From Chloroflexota bacterium (lineage in GTDB: Bacteria; Chloroflexota; Dehalococcoidia; UBA2979), in contig VGPB01000002.1 of assembly GCA_016875695.1 (NCBI GenBank), forward strand, positions 1-30,506: a DNA stretch of 30,506 nt, written 5' to 3'. Position numbers and translations under genes: made by a program. Of this stretch, positions 15,501-22,772 are shown piece after piece (position 1 is the first letter of the stretch; each line of letters starts with the position of its first letter). The notes under the pieces were generated by a model. It saw nothing but the letters and a program-made list of their open reading frames with translations. It did not search any database and was not told the origin of the DNA.

Positions 15501-15914
15501 GTGGGCTTGGCGATCGCCGGCTACCTGACGGTGGTGGCGCTGGACCGCGAGGCGGAGCCGTTCTGCACGGGCATCGGCGACTGCCGGCGTGTGCAGGAGT
15601 CGGACTACGCGACGGTAGGCGCGGTGCCGATCGCGGCGCTGGGGTTGGCGTTGTACGGGGGGTTGGTGGCGCTGGTCGGGCTGCGCGTGGCGTGGTGGCG
15701 AGCGTGGGGGCGAGGCGCGCCGCGGGCGCTCGCGGTGTGGACGTTCGCGCTGGCGCTGTCCGGCGCGCTGTACTCTTTGTACCTGACGTACCTCGAGCTG
15801 TTCGTGATCGACGCGGTGTGCGCGTGGTGCGTCGCGTCGGCGGCGGTTGTGGCGCTGATCTGCGTGATCGCGGCGCCGGACGTGCGCGCGGCGGAGGCGG
15901 GCGCGGGGGGTTGA
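15501..15914 (+). CDS. Vitamin K epoxide reductase (VKOR) family protein
   Basis: 137 residues from GTG 15501. It shows the VKOR pattern: the loop cysteines in EPFCTGIGDCRRVQESDYA, the VGAVPIAALGLALYG helix and the CxxC pair in DAVCAWCVASAAV, with four hydrophobic helices. Bacterial VKOR oxidises DsbA-like proteins and passes electrons to quinone, matching the thioredoxin gene immediately upstream. GTG 15501 cuts the first helix short. The open frame continues upstream through WRLRALLGLAF to a CTG at 15456 that overlaps the DsbA stop (CTGA), and no ATG, GTG or TTG occurs between. The true start may therefore be that CTG; GTG 15501 is the conservative choice. Confidence 0.85.
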   Translation: MGLAIAGYLTVVALDREAEPFCTGIGDCRRVQESDYATVGAVPIAALGLALYGGLVALVGLRVAWWRAWGRGAPRALAVWTFALALSGALYSLYLTYLELFVIDAVCAWCVASAAVVALICVIAAPDVRAAEAGAGG

Positions 15915-16095
15915 GCGCCGGCCGCGGCGGTCGCAGCGGCGCGGCGGTGGTGGCGGTCATCGGACGCCTCGGCGCCGGCGAGGCCGAGCAGTAGTGCGAG
16001 TGCCGCGATGGCGCCGGTCCATGGCGGCGCGCTTTCGGGCGCGTCGGCGGGTGAGGGGCCGACAGGCGGCTCGTGGCGGGGCGTGTCGACGGTCA

Positions 16096-17076
16096 TCATC
16101 CACAGCCAGCCGAAGCCTCGGAGGCTCGCCACACGCTCGACGAAGCGCGCGTGCGGGTGGAGCAGCGGGAGCAGCGCGCGTAGCGGGCCGCGGCGAGGAG
16201 CGGGCGGGCGAGAAAGCGGCGCGCGGGTGTGAGGGAGTGCCGGTCGCTGTTGGCGAAGAAGGGCGCGGCCTCGCGGGCGAGCTCGCGCGGCTGGAAGCGG
16301 CGCCAGACGATGGGCGAGTCTCCGCCGTACCGGCCGGTGGTGGGGTGGCCGCGCCAGCGGTGCAGCCAGGTGTGGTTGTAGGCGGAGAACACGAAGCGCC
16401 CGTCCGCGCACAGCGCGTCGGCGGCAAGGCGCAGCATCGTGAGGCGGTGCGCGCGGGTCGGCAGGTTGGAGGTGCAGGTCGCGAGCGCTCGGTCGAACGC
16501 GCGTGGCGCGAGCGCGAGCTGCGCGAGATCGGCGTGCACGAGTGTGATGGGGGCGCCGGCGGGGAGCCACGCGGCGAGCAGGCTGAGCGAGGCGGGCGAG
16601 AAGTCGACGGGGAGTACGCGCGATCCGCTCGCGACAAGCGCAAGCGTGAGGCGGCCGGTGCTGCAGCCGAGCTCGAGCGTGGTGCAGCCGGGGAAGAGGC
16701 GGAGGGCGCGAAGGTGGGCGGGCACCTCGAGGGCATTGAGCAGGCCCTGCTGCTCACCGGTGGTGTGGTCGAAGGTGTCCGCATGGCGGTCGCGCTGGGC
16801 GGCCTCGTCCGCGCTTTCGGGGTCGAGCGCGTGCAGGCCGTGGAGCAGGCACAGGATGCCGCGCTGGATCGGATACGCGGCGCCGCAGCCGGCGCACGTG
16901 ACGGTGCCCTCGGCGATGTGAAGCGGGCGCGGCGGCGTGCCCGAGTGTGGGCGGAGTGCGCCGCCGCAGCTGTGGCAGCGCAGCCACGCGAGTGCTGCGA
17001 GCGGGAAGGTGGCGCCGAGCGGCGCGGGTGGCCCGAGCGTCTCCGTGTTGGCAGCTGCGGATGTATTGCCGGGCAC
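16096..17076 (-). CDS. Class I SAM-dependent methyltransferase with Trm112-like zinc ribbon, C-terminus frameshifted
   Basis: The N-terminal part has two Cys pairs (LRCHSCGG, TCAGCGAAYPIQRGIL) forming a Trm112-like zinc ribbon. A Rossmann methyltransferase domain follows, with motif I TLELGCSTGRLTLAL, the acidic residue of motif II in VLPVDFSPASL, and FDRALATCTSNLP. Substrate unknown. The last 25 residues (CSRCSTRTRASSS) are not protein-like, whereas the adjacent frame reads LRALLPLLHPHARFVERV and GFGWLW, so a one-base shift lies near 16190-16205. In that frame the protein would run on past 16096. I place the start at GTG 17076 because TACCCT lies seven bases upstream (leaderless type); the frame is open to GTG 17136. 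Confidence 0.75.
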   Translation of the reverse strand: MPGNTSAAANTETLGPPAPLGATFPLAALAWLRCHSCGGALRPHSGTPPRPLHIAEGTVTCAGCGAAYPIQRGILCLLHGLHALDPESADEAAQRDRHADTFDHTTGEQQGLLNALEVPAHLRALRLFPGCTTLELGCSTGRLTLALVASGSRVLPVDFSPASLSLLAAWLPAGAPITLVHADLAQLALAPRAFDRALATCTSNLPTRAHRLTMLRLAADALCADGRFVFSAYNHTWLHRWRGHPTTGRYGGDSPIVWRRFQPRELAREAAPFFANSDRHSLTPARRFLARPLLAAARYARCSRCSTRTRASSSVWRASEASAGCG

Positions 17077-17256
17077 GACGGAGAGGGTAGCGGCGGCGGT
17101 GGCAGGCGAGGTTGAGTCGCGGTTCGATCGCTGCACGGTTCAGCAACGATCGCTCGCCGCATGCAGAGAGCGGCGCGCTGCGCGCGCGGCCGGCGCTGTG
17201 CGCATGGCCCAACGAGAGGGCACTCGGTATGCTGCACGGCAAGCGAGGAGGCCCGC

Positions 17257-17559
17257 ATGACGACCGATCTGGCGGTGGGGTTCGACGACATGGTGGTGCT
17301 GAGCGAGGGCGGCGTGGACGTCTTCGTGCTGAACCTCGACGCGGATGACGAGGTGCCGCCGTACTACATCGATGTGGCGGGGCGGCGCTTCGCGTTCTCG
17401 GCGGTGACGTTCCTCGTGCGCGGGCACAGCGCGCAGCTGGCGCAGTTCATCCGCGAGCACGAGGCCGACGGCCGGCTCGTGCTGCTGGGTGAGCGCAGGG
17501 AGCGTTACCTTGCCTACGTGTATGACCCGACCGCGGAGACAGACGAGGACGACGAGTAG
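17257..17559 (+). CDS. Small acidic protein of unknown function
   Basis: 100 residues from ATG 17257, preceded by GAGGAGG seven bases upstream; a TATGCT -10-like hexamer lies at 17228-17233. The sequence (MTTDLAVGFDDMVVLSEGG, PPYYIDVAGRRFAFSAVTFL) suggests a compact alpha/beta domain with a strongly acidic tail (ETDEDDE). No membrane segment or signal peptide. I do not recognise a family. It is divergent from the methyltransferase and convergent with rimI, so it is probably transcribed alone. Confidence 0.6.
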   Translation: MTTDLAVGFDDMVVLSEGGVDVFVLNLDADDEVPPYYIDVAGRRFAFSAVTFLVRGHSAQLAQFIREHEADGRLVLLGERRERYLAYVYDPTAETDEDDE

Positions 17560-17581
17560 ACCGCGCGGAGCGCGCCGAGCG

Positions 17582-18199
17582 TCAGCCGCCGGCGGCGAGC
17601 TCGCTGCGGAGCGCGGCCATGTGGTCGCGGTGAGCGGGGGCGGCGAGATCGGGCGTGACCATCACGATCGCGTCCTCGCCGTTGTTGGAGTAGTAGGCGC
17701 GCAGGCGGCCGGTGCGCTCGAAGCCGAAGCGCGTGTAGAGGCGCTGTGCGCGTTCGTTGCTCAGGCGCACCTCGAGGGCGATCGTGCGTGAGCCGGCTTC
17801 GAGCGCGAGGTCGTAGCACGCGAGCAGCAGCGCGCTGGCGACGCCGTGGTGCTGGGCGTGCGGGTCGACGGCGACGGTCACGATGTGCAGCTGGTCGTGC
17901 GTGAACCAGGCGCCGGCGTAGCCGAGCAGCACGTCCGTGCCGTCGGGGGTTGCGACGAGGCGGTGCAGCAGGCGCATGACGCTGCCCTGGCGGGGCGGCA
18001 CCGCAAGCGCGGGCGGGGCGCCGGCCGGGGTGACCTCGACGGCCGCCAGGTACTGCGCGAGGCCGTTGCGCAGCTCGCGCTCGAAGGGCGTGCCGGGGGT
18101 GTCGGCGCCGTACGCGGCGCGCTGCACCTGGCGCGCGCGGCGGATGTCGGCCTGCAGCAGCGGGCGTACGGTGAGTTGCGTGCGTGTCATGGTGGCCAT
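17582..18199 (-). CDS. RimI-like GNAT N-acetyltransferase
   Basis: About 205 residues. The GNAT acetyl-CoA binding region is clear: LHIVTVAVDPHAQHHGVASA provides the Q/RxxGxG/A-type loop, followed by LLLACYDLALEAGSRTIALE and VRLSNERAQRLYTRFGFERTG, a pattern close to RimI. RimI acetylates the N-terminal Ala of ribosomal protein S18 and other N-termini; an N-terminal extension relative to short RimI makes the exact substrate uncertain. The start is ATG 18199, with ATG 18190 possible. No Shine-Dalgarno is present, and TACACT ends six bases before ATG 18199, so the transcript is probably leaderless. Confidence 0.82.
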   Translation of the reverse strand: MATMTRTQLTVRPLLQADIRRARQVQRAAYGADTPGTPFERELRNGLAQYLAAVEVTPAGAPPALAVPPRQGSVMRLLHRLVATPDGTDVLLGYAGAWFTHDQLHIVTVAVDPHAQHHGVASALLLACYDLALEAGSRTIALEVRLSNERAQRLYTRFGFERTGRLRAYYSNNGEDAIVMVTPDLAAPAHRDHMAALRSELAAGG

Positions 18200-18205
18200 T
18201 ACGGA

Positions 18206-18211
18206 AGTGTA
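18206..18211 (-). promoter_or_regulatory. -10 box of rimI (leaderless type)
   Basis: Minus-strand TACACT followed by six bases and ATG 18199. No clear -35 element and no ribosome binding site. Confidence 0.45.
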
Positions 18212-18284
18212 GCAGCGGCGGTAAGCCCGGCCCGTTAAGCGGCGGTTAGGCGAACCGCCTGCGTGGCGGGCGCACGCGGCCGGG

Positions 18285-18638
18285 GTGTCGACCTCTGGCG
18301 CGGCGGCCGTGTGCTCGCGAAGGGCGGAAGCGGTGGACGCGATGGCGGTGGCGGCCGGCGCCGGCGCTGCGGTGGTGGTGGACGACAACCTCACGACGTG
18401 GCCGCGCGCGAGCGCGCGCGCCGCGGCCGTGCTGCGTCCGGCGGCGCTCGCCGCGCTGCGCGGCGAGTTGGTGTGCGCGCCGCACGTGGGCCTGGAGGTG
18501 GGTGACGTGATCGCGGTGACCGACGCGACGCTCGGCCTCGAGGGCGCGCGGTTCCGCGTCGCGGCGCTGCGGCTGCGCTACGCGCGCGGCGGCACGCGCC
18601 CGCGCTACGAGCAGACGCTGACGCCGTCGGTGGCGTAG
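18285..18638 (+). pseudogene. Phage tail-like protein remnant
   Basis: A 117-codon frame from GTG 18285. Its first 20 residues look like non-coding frame, but from about residue 30 it is protein-like: VVVDDNLTTWPRASARAAAV, then LRGELVCAPHVGLEVGDVIA and LGLEGARFRVAALRLRY. The pattern of a D/N-L-T-T motif, an ARAAA helix and a 'pxxGLExGDVIxVTD' beta segment recalls C-terminal parts of phage or tail-like baseplate proteins; this is recollection, not a database match. The beginning of the protein is absent, so I treat it as a 5'-truncated remnant. The next small ORF starts 11 bases downstream. Confidence 0.4.
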
Positions 18639-18648
18639 GGAGGCGCGC

Positions 18649-18855
18649 GTGATCGAGCGTGGATTCCTGCTCGCGTTCGACAGCGCCACGTACACGGCGA
18701 CGGTGCGCTACGCGTGGTCGATCTCGTCGGTGGTCGCGGGCGTGCCGGTGTCGCGCGCGATCGCGAGCGCCGAGCTGGTGGCGGGCCGGCGCGTTGCGGT
18801 CGCGCTGTTCGACGTCGGGCAGCCGGTCGATGCACTCGTCGTCGGCGTGCACTGA
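18649..18855 (+). CDS. Small protein following the tail-like remnant
   Basis: 68 residues, GTG start with GGAGG (18639-18643) five bases upstream: MIERGFLLAFDSATYTATVR, then VPVSRAIASAELVAGRRVAV. Predicted beta-rich, OB-like; proteins of this sort accompany tail or baseplate genes. Only the pairing and strand with the upstream remnant support that role. It could still be expressed, as it has a start, a ribosome binding site and an intact frame. Confidence 0.45.
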   Translation: MIERGFLLAFDSATYTATVRYAWSISSVVAGVPVSRAIASAELVAGRRVAVALFDVGQPVDALVVGVH

Positions 18856-18956
18856 GTCTTGCGCGTGCGGCTCCGGACCGCGCGCGGCGCGGCGACCGCC
18901 GCTTCCCCCGGCTCGGACGAGGCCGTCGCGGGAGGTCAGCCGCGGTGTTCGCCATT

Positions 18957-18970
18957 CGAACGGGCGTTCG
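18957..18970 (+). promoter_or_regulatory. LexA (SOS) box of ruvB
   Basis: CGAACGGGCGTTCG is a perfect match to the Gram-positive-type SOS box CGAACNNNNGTTCG. It lies directly upstream of the -10 hexamer of ruvB, where bound LexA would block RNA polymerase. Confidence 0.8.
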
Positions 18971-18971
18971 G

Positions 18972-18977
18972 TATACT
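18972..18977 (+). promoter_or_regulatory. -10 box of ruvB (leaderless type)
   Basis: TATACT, six bases before ATG 18984 and one base after the SOS box. No ribosome binding site precedes the ATG, so the mRNA probably begins at or next to the start codon. Confidence 0.65.
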
Positions 18978-18983
18978 CGGCGA

Positions 18984-20090
18984 ATGCAGCAGCGAGCGCA
19001 GGGAGGCGGGCGCAAGGCGCCGGGCGACGGCGAGCGCGGGCCGCTCGCGCGTGCGCAGACGCCCGAGGACGCGAGCGCCGAGCCGACGCTACGGCCGCGG
19101 CGGCTGGCGCAGTACTTCGGGCAGGAGGCCGTGAAGGAGGGCCTGCGCATCTCCATCGCCGCGGCTAAGCAGCGCGGCGAGCCGCTGGACCACATGCTCG
19201 TCCACGGCCCGCCGGGGCTCGGCAAGACGACGCTCGCGATGATCCTGGCGGCAGAGATGGGCGTCTCGATCCGCATCACGGCGGGGCCGGCGATCGAGCG
19301 CACGGGCGACCTCGCGTCGATCCTCACGACGCTGCAGACCGGCGACATCCTGTTCATCGACGAGGTGCACCGGTTGCCGCGGGTGGTGGAGGAGCTGCTG
19401 TACCCGGCGCTCGAGGACTTCTCGCTCGACATCATCCTCGGCAGCGGGCCGCAGGCGCGCGACGTGCGGCTGCGACTGAACCGCTTCACGCTAGTCGGCG
19501 CGACGACGCGCTACGCACTGGTGTCGCAGCCCCTGCGCGATCGCTTCGGGTCGACGTACCGGCTTGAGTTCTACGACGAGGCAGCGCTCGCGCAGATCGT
19601 GCGCCGCTCCGCCGAGGTGCTGCATTGCGCGGTGGATGACGCGGGTGTGCGCGCGATCGCGCAGCGCGCGCGCGGCACCGCACGCGTGGCGAACCGGCTG
19701 CTGCGGCGGCTGCGCGACTACGCGCAGGTGGAGGGCGATGGCGTGATCACCGGGCCGCTGGCGGTGGCGGCGCTGGAGCAACTGCAGATCGACGCGCTGG
19801 GCCTCGACGCGATGGATCGCGAGCTGCTGCGTGTGCTCATCGAGCGCTTCGCGGGCGGGCCGGCGGGGCTCGAGACACTGGCAGCAGCGGTGACGGAGGA
19901 GGCCGACACGATCATGGACGTGTACGAGCCGTATCTGCTGAAGATCGGCTTCCTCGCGCGCACGCCACGCGGCCGCGTCGCGACGCGCCTCGCGTACGAG
20001 CATCTGGGTGCGCCGCTCCCGCGCGGCGGAGCGGCGGCGCACCCGAGTGGGCTCGCGCAGGCGCCGCTGTTCGGGGCAGACGAGGGGTAG
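18984..20090 (+). CDS. ruvB: Holliday junction branch migration helicase RuvB
   Basis: 368 residues. After a basic N-terminal extension of about 30 residues the RuvB sequence is standard: LRPRRLAQYFGQEAVKEGLR, Walker A in HGPPGLGKTTLA near residue 75, Walker B in ILFIDEVHRL near residue 125, the GATTRYALVSQPLRDRFG sensor/arginine-finger region, and the C-terminal winged helix with VYEPYLLKIGFLARTPRGR. RuvB hexamers drive branch migration of Holliday junctions with RuvA, and RuvC resolves them; neither partner is in the window. ATG 18984 is chosen because the -10 box and SOS box sit immediately upstream; the longer frame back to 18714 would read through both. DNA-damage induction through LexA is expected. 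Confidence 0.96.
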   Translation: MQQRAQGGGRKAPGDGERGPLARAQTPEDASAEPTLRPRRLAQYFGQEAVKEGLRISIAAAKQRGEPLDHMLVHGPPGLGKTTLAMILAAEMGVSIRITAGPAIERTGDLASILTTLQTGDILFIDEVHRLPRVVEELLYPALEDFSLDIILGSGPQARDVRLRLNRFTLVGATTRYALVSQPLRDRFGSTYRLEFYDEAALAQIVRRSAEVLHCAVDDAGVRAIAQRARGTARVANRLLRRLRDYAQVEGDGVITGPLAVAALEQLQIDALGLDAMDRELLRVLIERFAGGPAGLETLAAAVTEEADTIMDVYEPYLLKIGFLARTPRGRVATRLAYEHLGAPLPRGGAAAHPSGLAQAPLFGADEG

Positions 20091-20133
20091 CACGGGGGCG
20101 CTCGCACGCTCGGTCCCGCCGTCCGCGAGGTGC

Positions 20134-20178
20134 CCCTCACCCCCCGGCCCTTCTCCCCGCTGTTGCGGGGCGAGGGGT
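20134..20178. repeat. Dispersed GC-rich palindromic repeat, copy 1
   Basis: CCCCTCACCCCCCGGCCC is followed by TTCTCCCCGC, a TGTT loop and GCGGGGCGAGGGG, which folds into a long hairpin. A second copy lies at 27808-27850 and a degenerate one at 26956-26993. It sits between convergent ruvB and pspC-like genes and may terminate both. Confidence 0.6.
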
Positions 20179-20192
20179 GCCGGATGTTGGGC

Positions 20193-20741
20193 CTAGCTGG
20201 CGGGGTTGGGGGGCAGGGGCGAGCCGCTCGAAGTGTCGCTGCTTGCAGCTGAGCCTGGGGCGGCGGTGTCGGCGGGGGGCGCCGGCTCGGCGGTGTTGTG
20301 CCAGGTCGCGCGCGCGGCGGCGGCGGCGACGACGACGCTGCGTGCGAGCCGGCTGGCGCCGGTGCGCGCGGCGCGCGCGGTCTCGACAGGGCGGCGTGCG
20401 CCGGAGGCGACGCCTTCGGCGGTGACGCGCGCGCGGTCGGCCATGTCGTCGAGGTTGGTGCGCAGCAGCGCGCGCGGCGTGGTCTCGGTGCGGGGCGGTG
20501 GCATGAGCAGCCACAGCGCGCCATAGAGCACGAGGCCGGCGCCGCTGACGAGGGTGAGCGCGACGAAGCCGGTGCGCACGAGCAGCGGGTCGAGCGCGTA
20601 GCGCTGCGCGATGCCGGCGCAGACCCCGCCGATCATGCGGTGTTCGAGGTCGCGCGTGAGGCGCTGCGGCTCGGCGGGCGGCTGGTCCAGCGCGGCGTCG
20701 CGGGCGGGATCGTTGTTGTCGAAGTAGACGGGGTCCGGCAT
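20193..20741 (-). CDS. PspC-domain membrane protein
   Basis: About 182 residues from ATG 20741 (MPDPVYFDNNDPAR), preceded by AGGAGG nine bases upstream; the frame upstream to 20798 is not needed. The PspC domain is at about residues 30-85: RLTRDLEHRMIGGVCAGIAQ, then a hydrophobic helix VRTGFVALTLVSGAGLVLYG. The rest is a long Ala/Pro/Ser-rich tail. PspC proteins sense or bind partners at the membrane in the phage-shock response of other bacteria; no PspA is nearby, so the role here is open. Confidence 0.85.
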   Translation of the reverse strand: MPDPVYFDNNDPARDAALDQPPAEPQRLTRDLEHRMIGGVCAGIAQRYALDPLLVRTGFVALTLVSGAGLVLYGALWLLMPPPRTETTPRALLRTNLDDMADRARVTAEGVASGARRPVETARAARTGASRLARSVVVAAAAARATWHNTAEPAPPADTAAPGSAASSDTSSGSPLPPNPAS

Positions 20742-20864
20742 GGCTCGCGACCTCCTACGGCGCTGGGCGCGGCTGGCTCGTGCCGGATCGTACTCCATCG
20801 GCGGGAGGCGCGACGCGCTTCGGCGCGCGAATCGCCGTTTGCAATACAGCGGTGCGTGCGCGCG

Positions 20865-22772
20865 TTACGTCGCGGCTTCCACGCGGTGCGGTGGCGTGTC
20901 GAGGTGGTGCGGTGCGCTGGCGGCCGCATCGAGCGGCGCGTCGTGCGCGGCGTACATCATGCGGTACAGGTCGGCGTACACGCCGCCGCGCGCGAGCAGC
21001 TCATCGTGCGTGCCGACCTCGACGATGCGGCCTGCGCGCATGACGACGATGCGATCGGCGTCGCGGATGGTGCTCAGGCGGTGCGCGATGACGAACGACG
21101 TGCGACCCTCGAGCAGCGTCTTGAGCGCACGCTGGATTGTGCGCTCGGTCTGCGTGTCGACGTTTGCAGTCGCCTCGTCAAGGATGAGGATGCGCGGGTG
21201 CGCGACGACGGCGCGCGCGAAGGCGAACAGCTGGCGCTGGCCGACGGACAGGTTCTGGCCGCGTTCGTGCAGCACGGTGGCGTAGCCGCCGGGCATGCGC
21301 TGGATGAACTCGTCGGCGCCGACGGCGCGCGCGGCTTCGCGCACGTCCTCGTCGGTGGCGTCCAGGCGGCCGTAGCGGATGTTCTCGGTGATGCTGCCGG
21401 AAAACAGGTACGGCTCCTGCAGCACGACGCTCATGCGCCGCGCGAGCGAGCTGCGCTGGATGCGCGTGAGCGGGATGCCGTCGATCTCGATGCGGCCGCC
21501 GGTGACGTCGTACGAGCGGTTGATGAGCGCGGTGACCGTAGTCTTGCCGGCGCCCGTGGGTCCCACGAGCGCGATCGTCTCGCCGGGACGCACGTGCAGG
21601 TCGACATCGTGTAGCACGGGCACGTCCGGCGAGTACGCGAAGTCTACGTGGTGGAAGTCGACGCGGCCCTCGACGTCGGCGAGCGCGACGGCGTCGGGCG
21701 CGTCGACGATCTCGGGCGCGGTGTCGAGCAGTTCGAACACGCGGTGCGCGCCGGCCATTGCGCGCTGGATTTGCGTGTACTGCATCACGAGATCGCGGAC
21801 GGGGTTGAAGAAGCGCTGGATGTACAGCGTGAACGCGGTGGCGAACGCGAGGGCGTCGGCGACGGGGAGGCTGCCGCTGAACAGGCGGCGGCCGATCACG
21901 ATCAGCACGACGACGGTGGCGAGCGTGGCGAGCAGCTCGACGAGCGGCATCACGATCGCCTGCACGCGGTTGGCGGCGAGATTGGTGTCGCGGTTGCTGC
22001 TGTTGAGTTGCTCGAACTCGACGAGGTTGCGGTGCTCGCGGCCGACCGACTGCACGACGCGCACGCCGGAGACGTTCTCGTTGAGGCTCGAGTTGACGTG
22101 GGCGATCGCGAGCCGGACGTTGATGAACGCCGCCTGCGCGCGGCGCTGCCAGACGGACATCGCGACGATGAGCAGCGGAATGACCGCGAGCGCAAACAGC
22201 GCGAGCTGCACGTCGAGCGCGAGCAGGAACACGACGACGAGCGCGAGGCCGAACAGGTCGGCGATGATCGTGAGCACGCCGGTCGAGAGCAGGTCCTGTA
22301 GCACCGTCACGTCCGAGGTGACGCGCGACATCACGCGGCCGACCTCCTCGCGGTCGTAGAAGCGCAGCGAGAGGCGCTGGAGGTGCGCGAACAGCGTCGT
22401 GCGCAGCTGCAGCAGGATGCGATGGCCGACGTAGCCGGTCTGCAGGCGCTGCACCCACTGCGCGGCCCACGAGATCAGCGCGAGCGCGATAAGCGCAACG
22501 CTGACGCGCGCGAGGCCGTTCGCGTCGTTGCGCGCCACATAGTCGCGCACGGCGAGCCCGATCAGCCACGGCTGCGCGTACGAGGCGACTGAGAACACGA
22601 TCATCGCGACGAACGCGATCGCCACGCGGCCGCGGTACGGCTGCATGAATGGGAGTAGCCGCCGCATGAGGTGCGGGTCGTAGACGCGGCCGATGTCCTG
22701 GTAGTCCCAGCCATCGTGGCGGCCGCCCTCCATGCCACCGCCGCGGCCTCCGCCTGGCGACCAGTACGCCAT
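20865..22772 (-). CDS. ABC exporter half-transporter, catalytically canonical subunit (TM288/BmrD-like)
   Basis: 635 residues. A Gly-rich cytoplasmic extension (residues 1-30) is followed by six membrane helices (about 45-330) and a nucleotide-binding domain. Walker A is GPTGAGKTTVTAL near residue 400, the signature is NLSVGQRQL (slightly off LSGGQ), and Walker B is ILILDEATANVD near residue 527 with the catalytic Glu present. The substrate of such exporters (drug, lipid or peptide) cannot be read from sequence. The start ATG 22772 overlaps the upstream stop by one base (TGATG), so the two subunits are coupled and should form a heterodimer. Confidence 0.93.
   Translation of the reverse strand: MAYWSPGGGRGGGMEGGRHDGWDYQDIGRVYDPHLMRRLLPFMQPYRGRVAIAFVAMIVFSVASYAQPWLIGLAVRDYVARNDANGLARVSVALIALALISWAAQWVQRLQTGYVGHRILLQLRTTLFAHLQRLSLRFYDREEVGRVMSRVTSDVTVLQDLLSTGVLTIIADLFGLALVVVFLLALDVQLALFALAVIPLLIVAMSVWQRRAQAAFINVRLAIAHVNSSLNENVSGVRVVQSVGREHRNLVEFEQLNSSNRDTNLAANRVQAIVMPLVELLATLATVVVLIVIGRRLFSGSLPVADALAFATAFTLYIQRFFNPVRDLVMQYTQIQRAMAGAHRVFELLDTAPEIVDAPDAVALADVEGRVDFHHVDFAYSPDVPVLHDVDLHVRPGETIALVGPTGAGKTTVTALINRSYDVTGGRIEIDGIPLTRIQRSSLARRMSVVLQEPYLFSGSITENIRYGRLDATDEDVREAARAVGADEFIQRMPGGYATVLHERGQNLSVGQRQLFAFARAVVAHPRILILDEATANVDTQTERTIQRALKTLLEGRTSFVIAHRLSTIRDADRIVVMRAGRIVEVGTHDELLARGGVYADLYRMMYAAHDAPLDAAASAPHHLDTPPHRVEAAT

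Noticed and set aside
15605..16099. Separate minus-strand gene starting MMTVDTPRHEPP with an ATGA overlap to the methyltransferase
   Set aside because: Its upstream frame is the natural C-terminus of the methyltransferase, and its last 300 bases lie antisense to VKOR; explained better by a frameshift.
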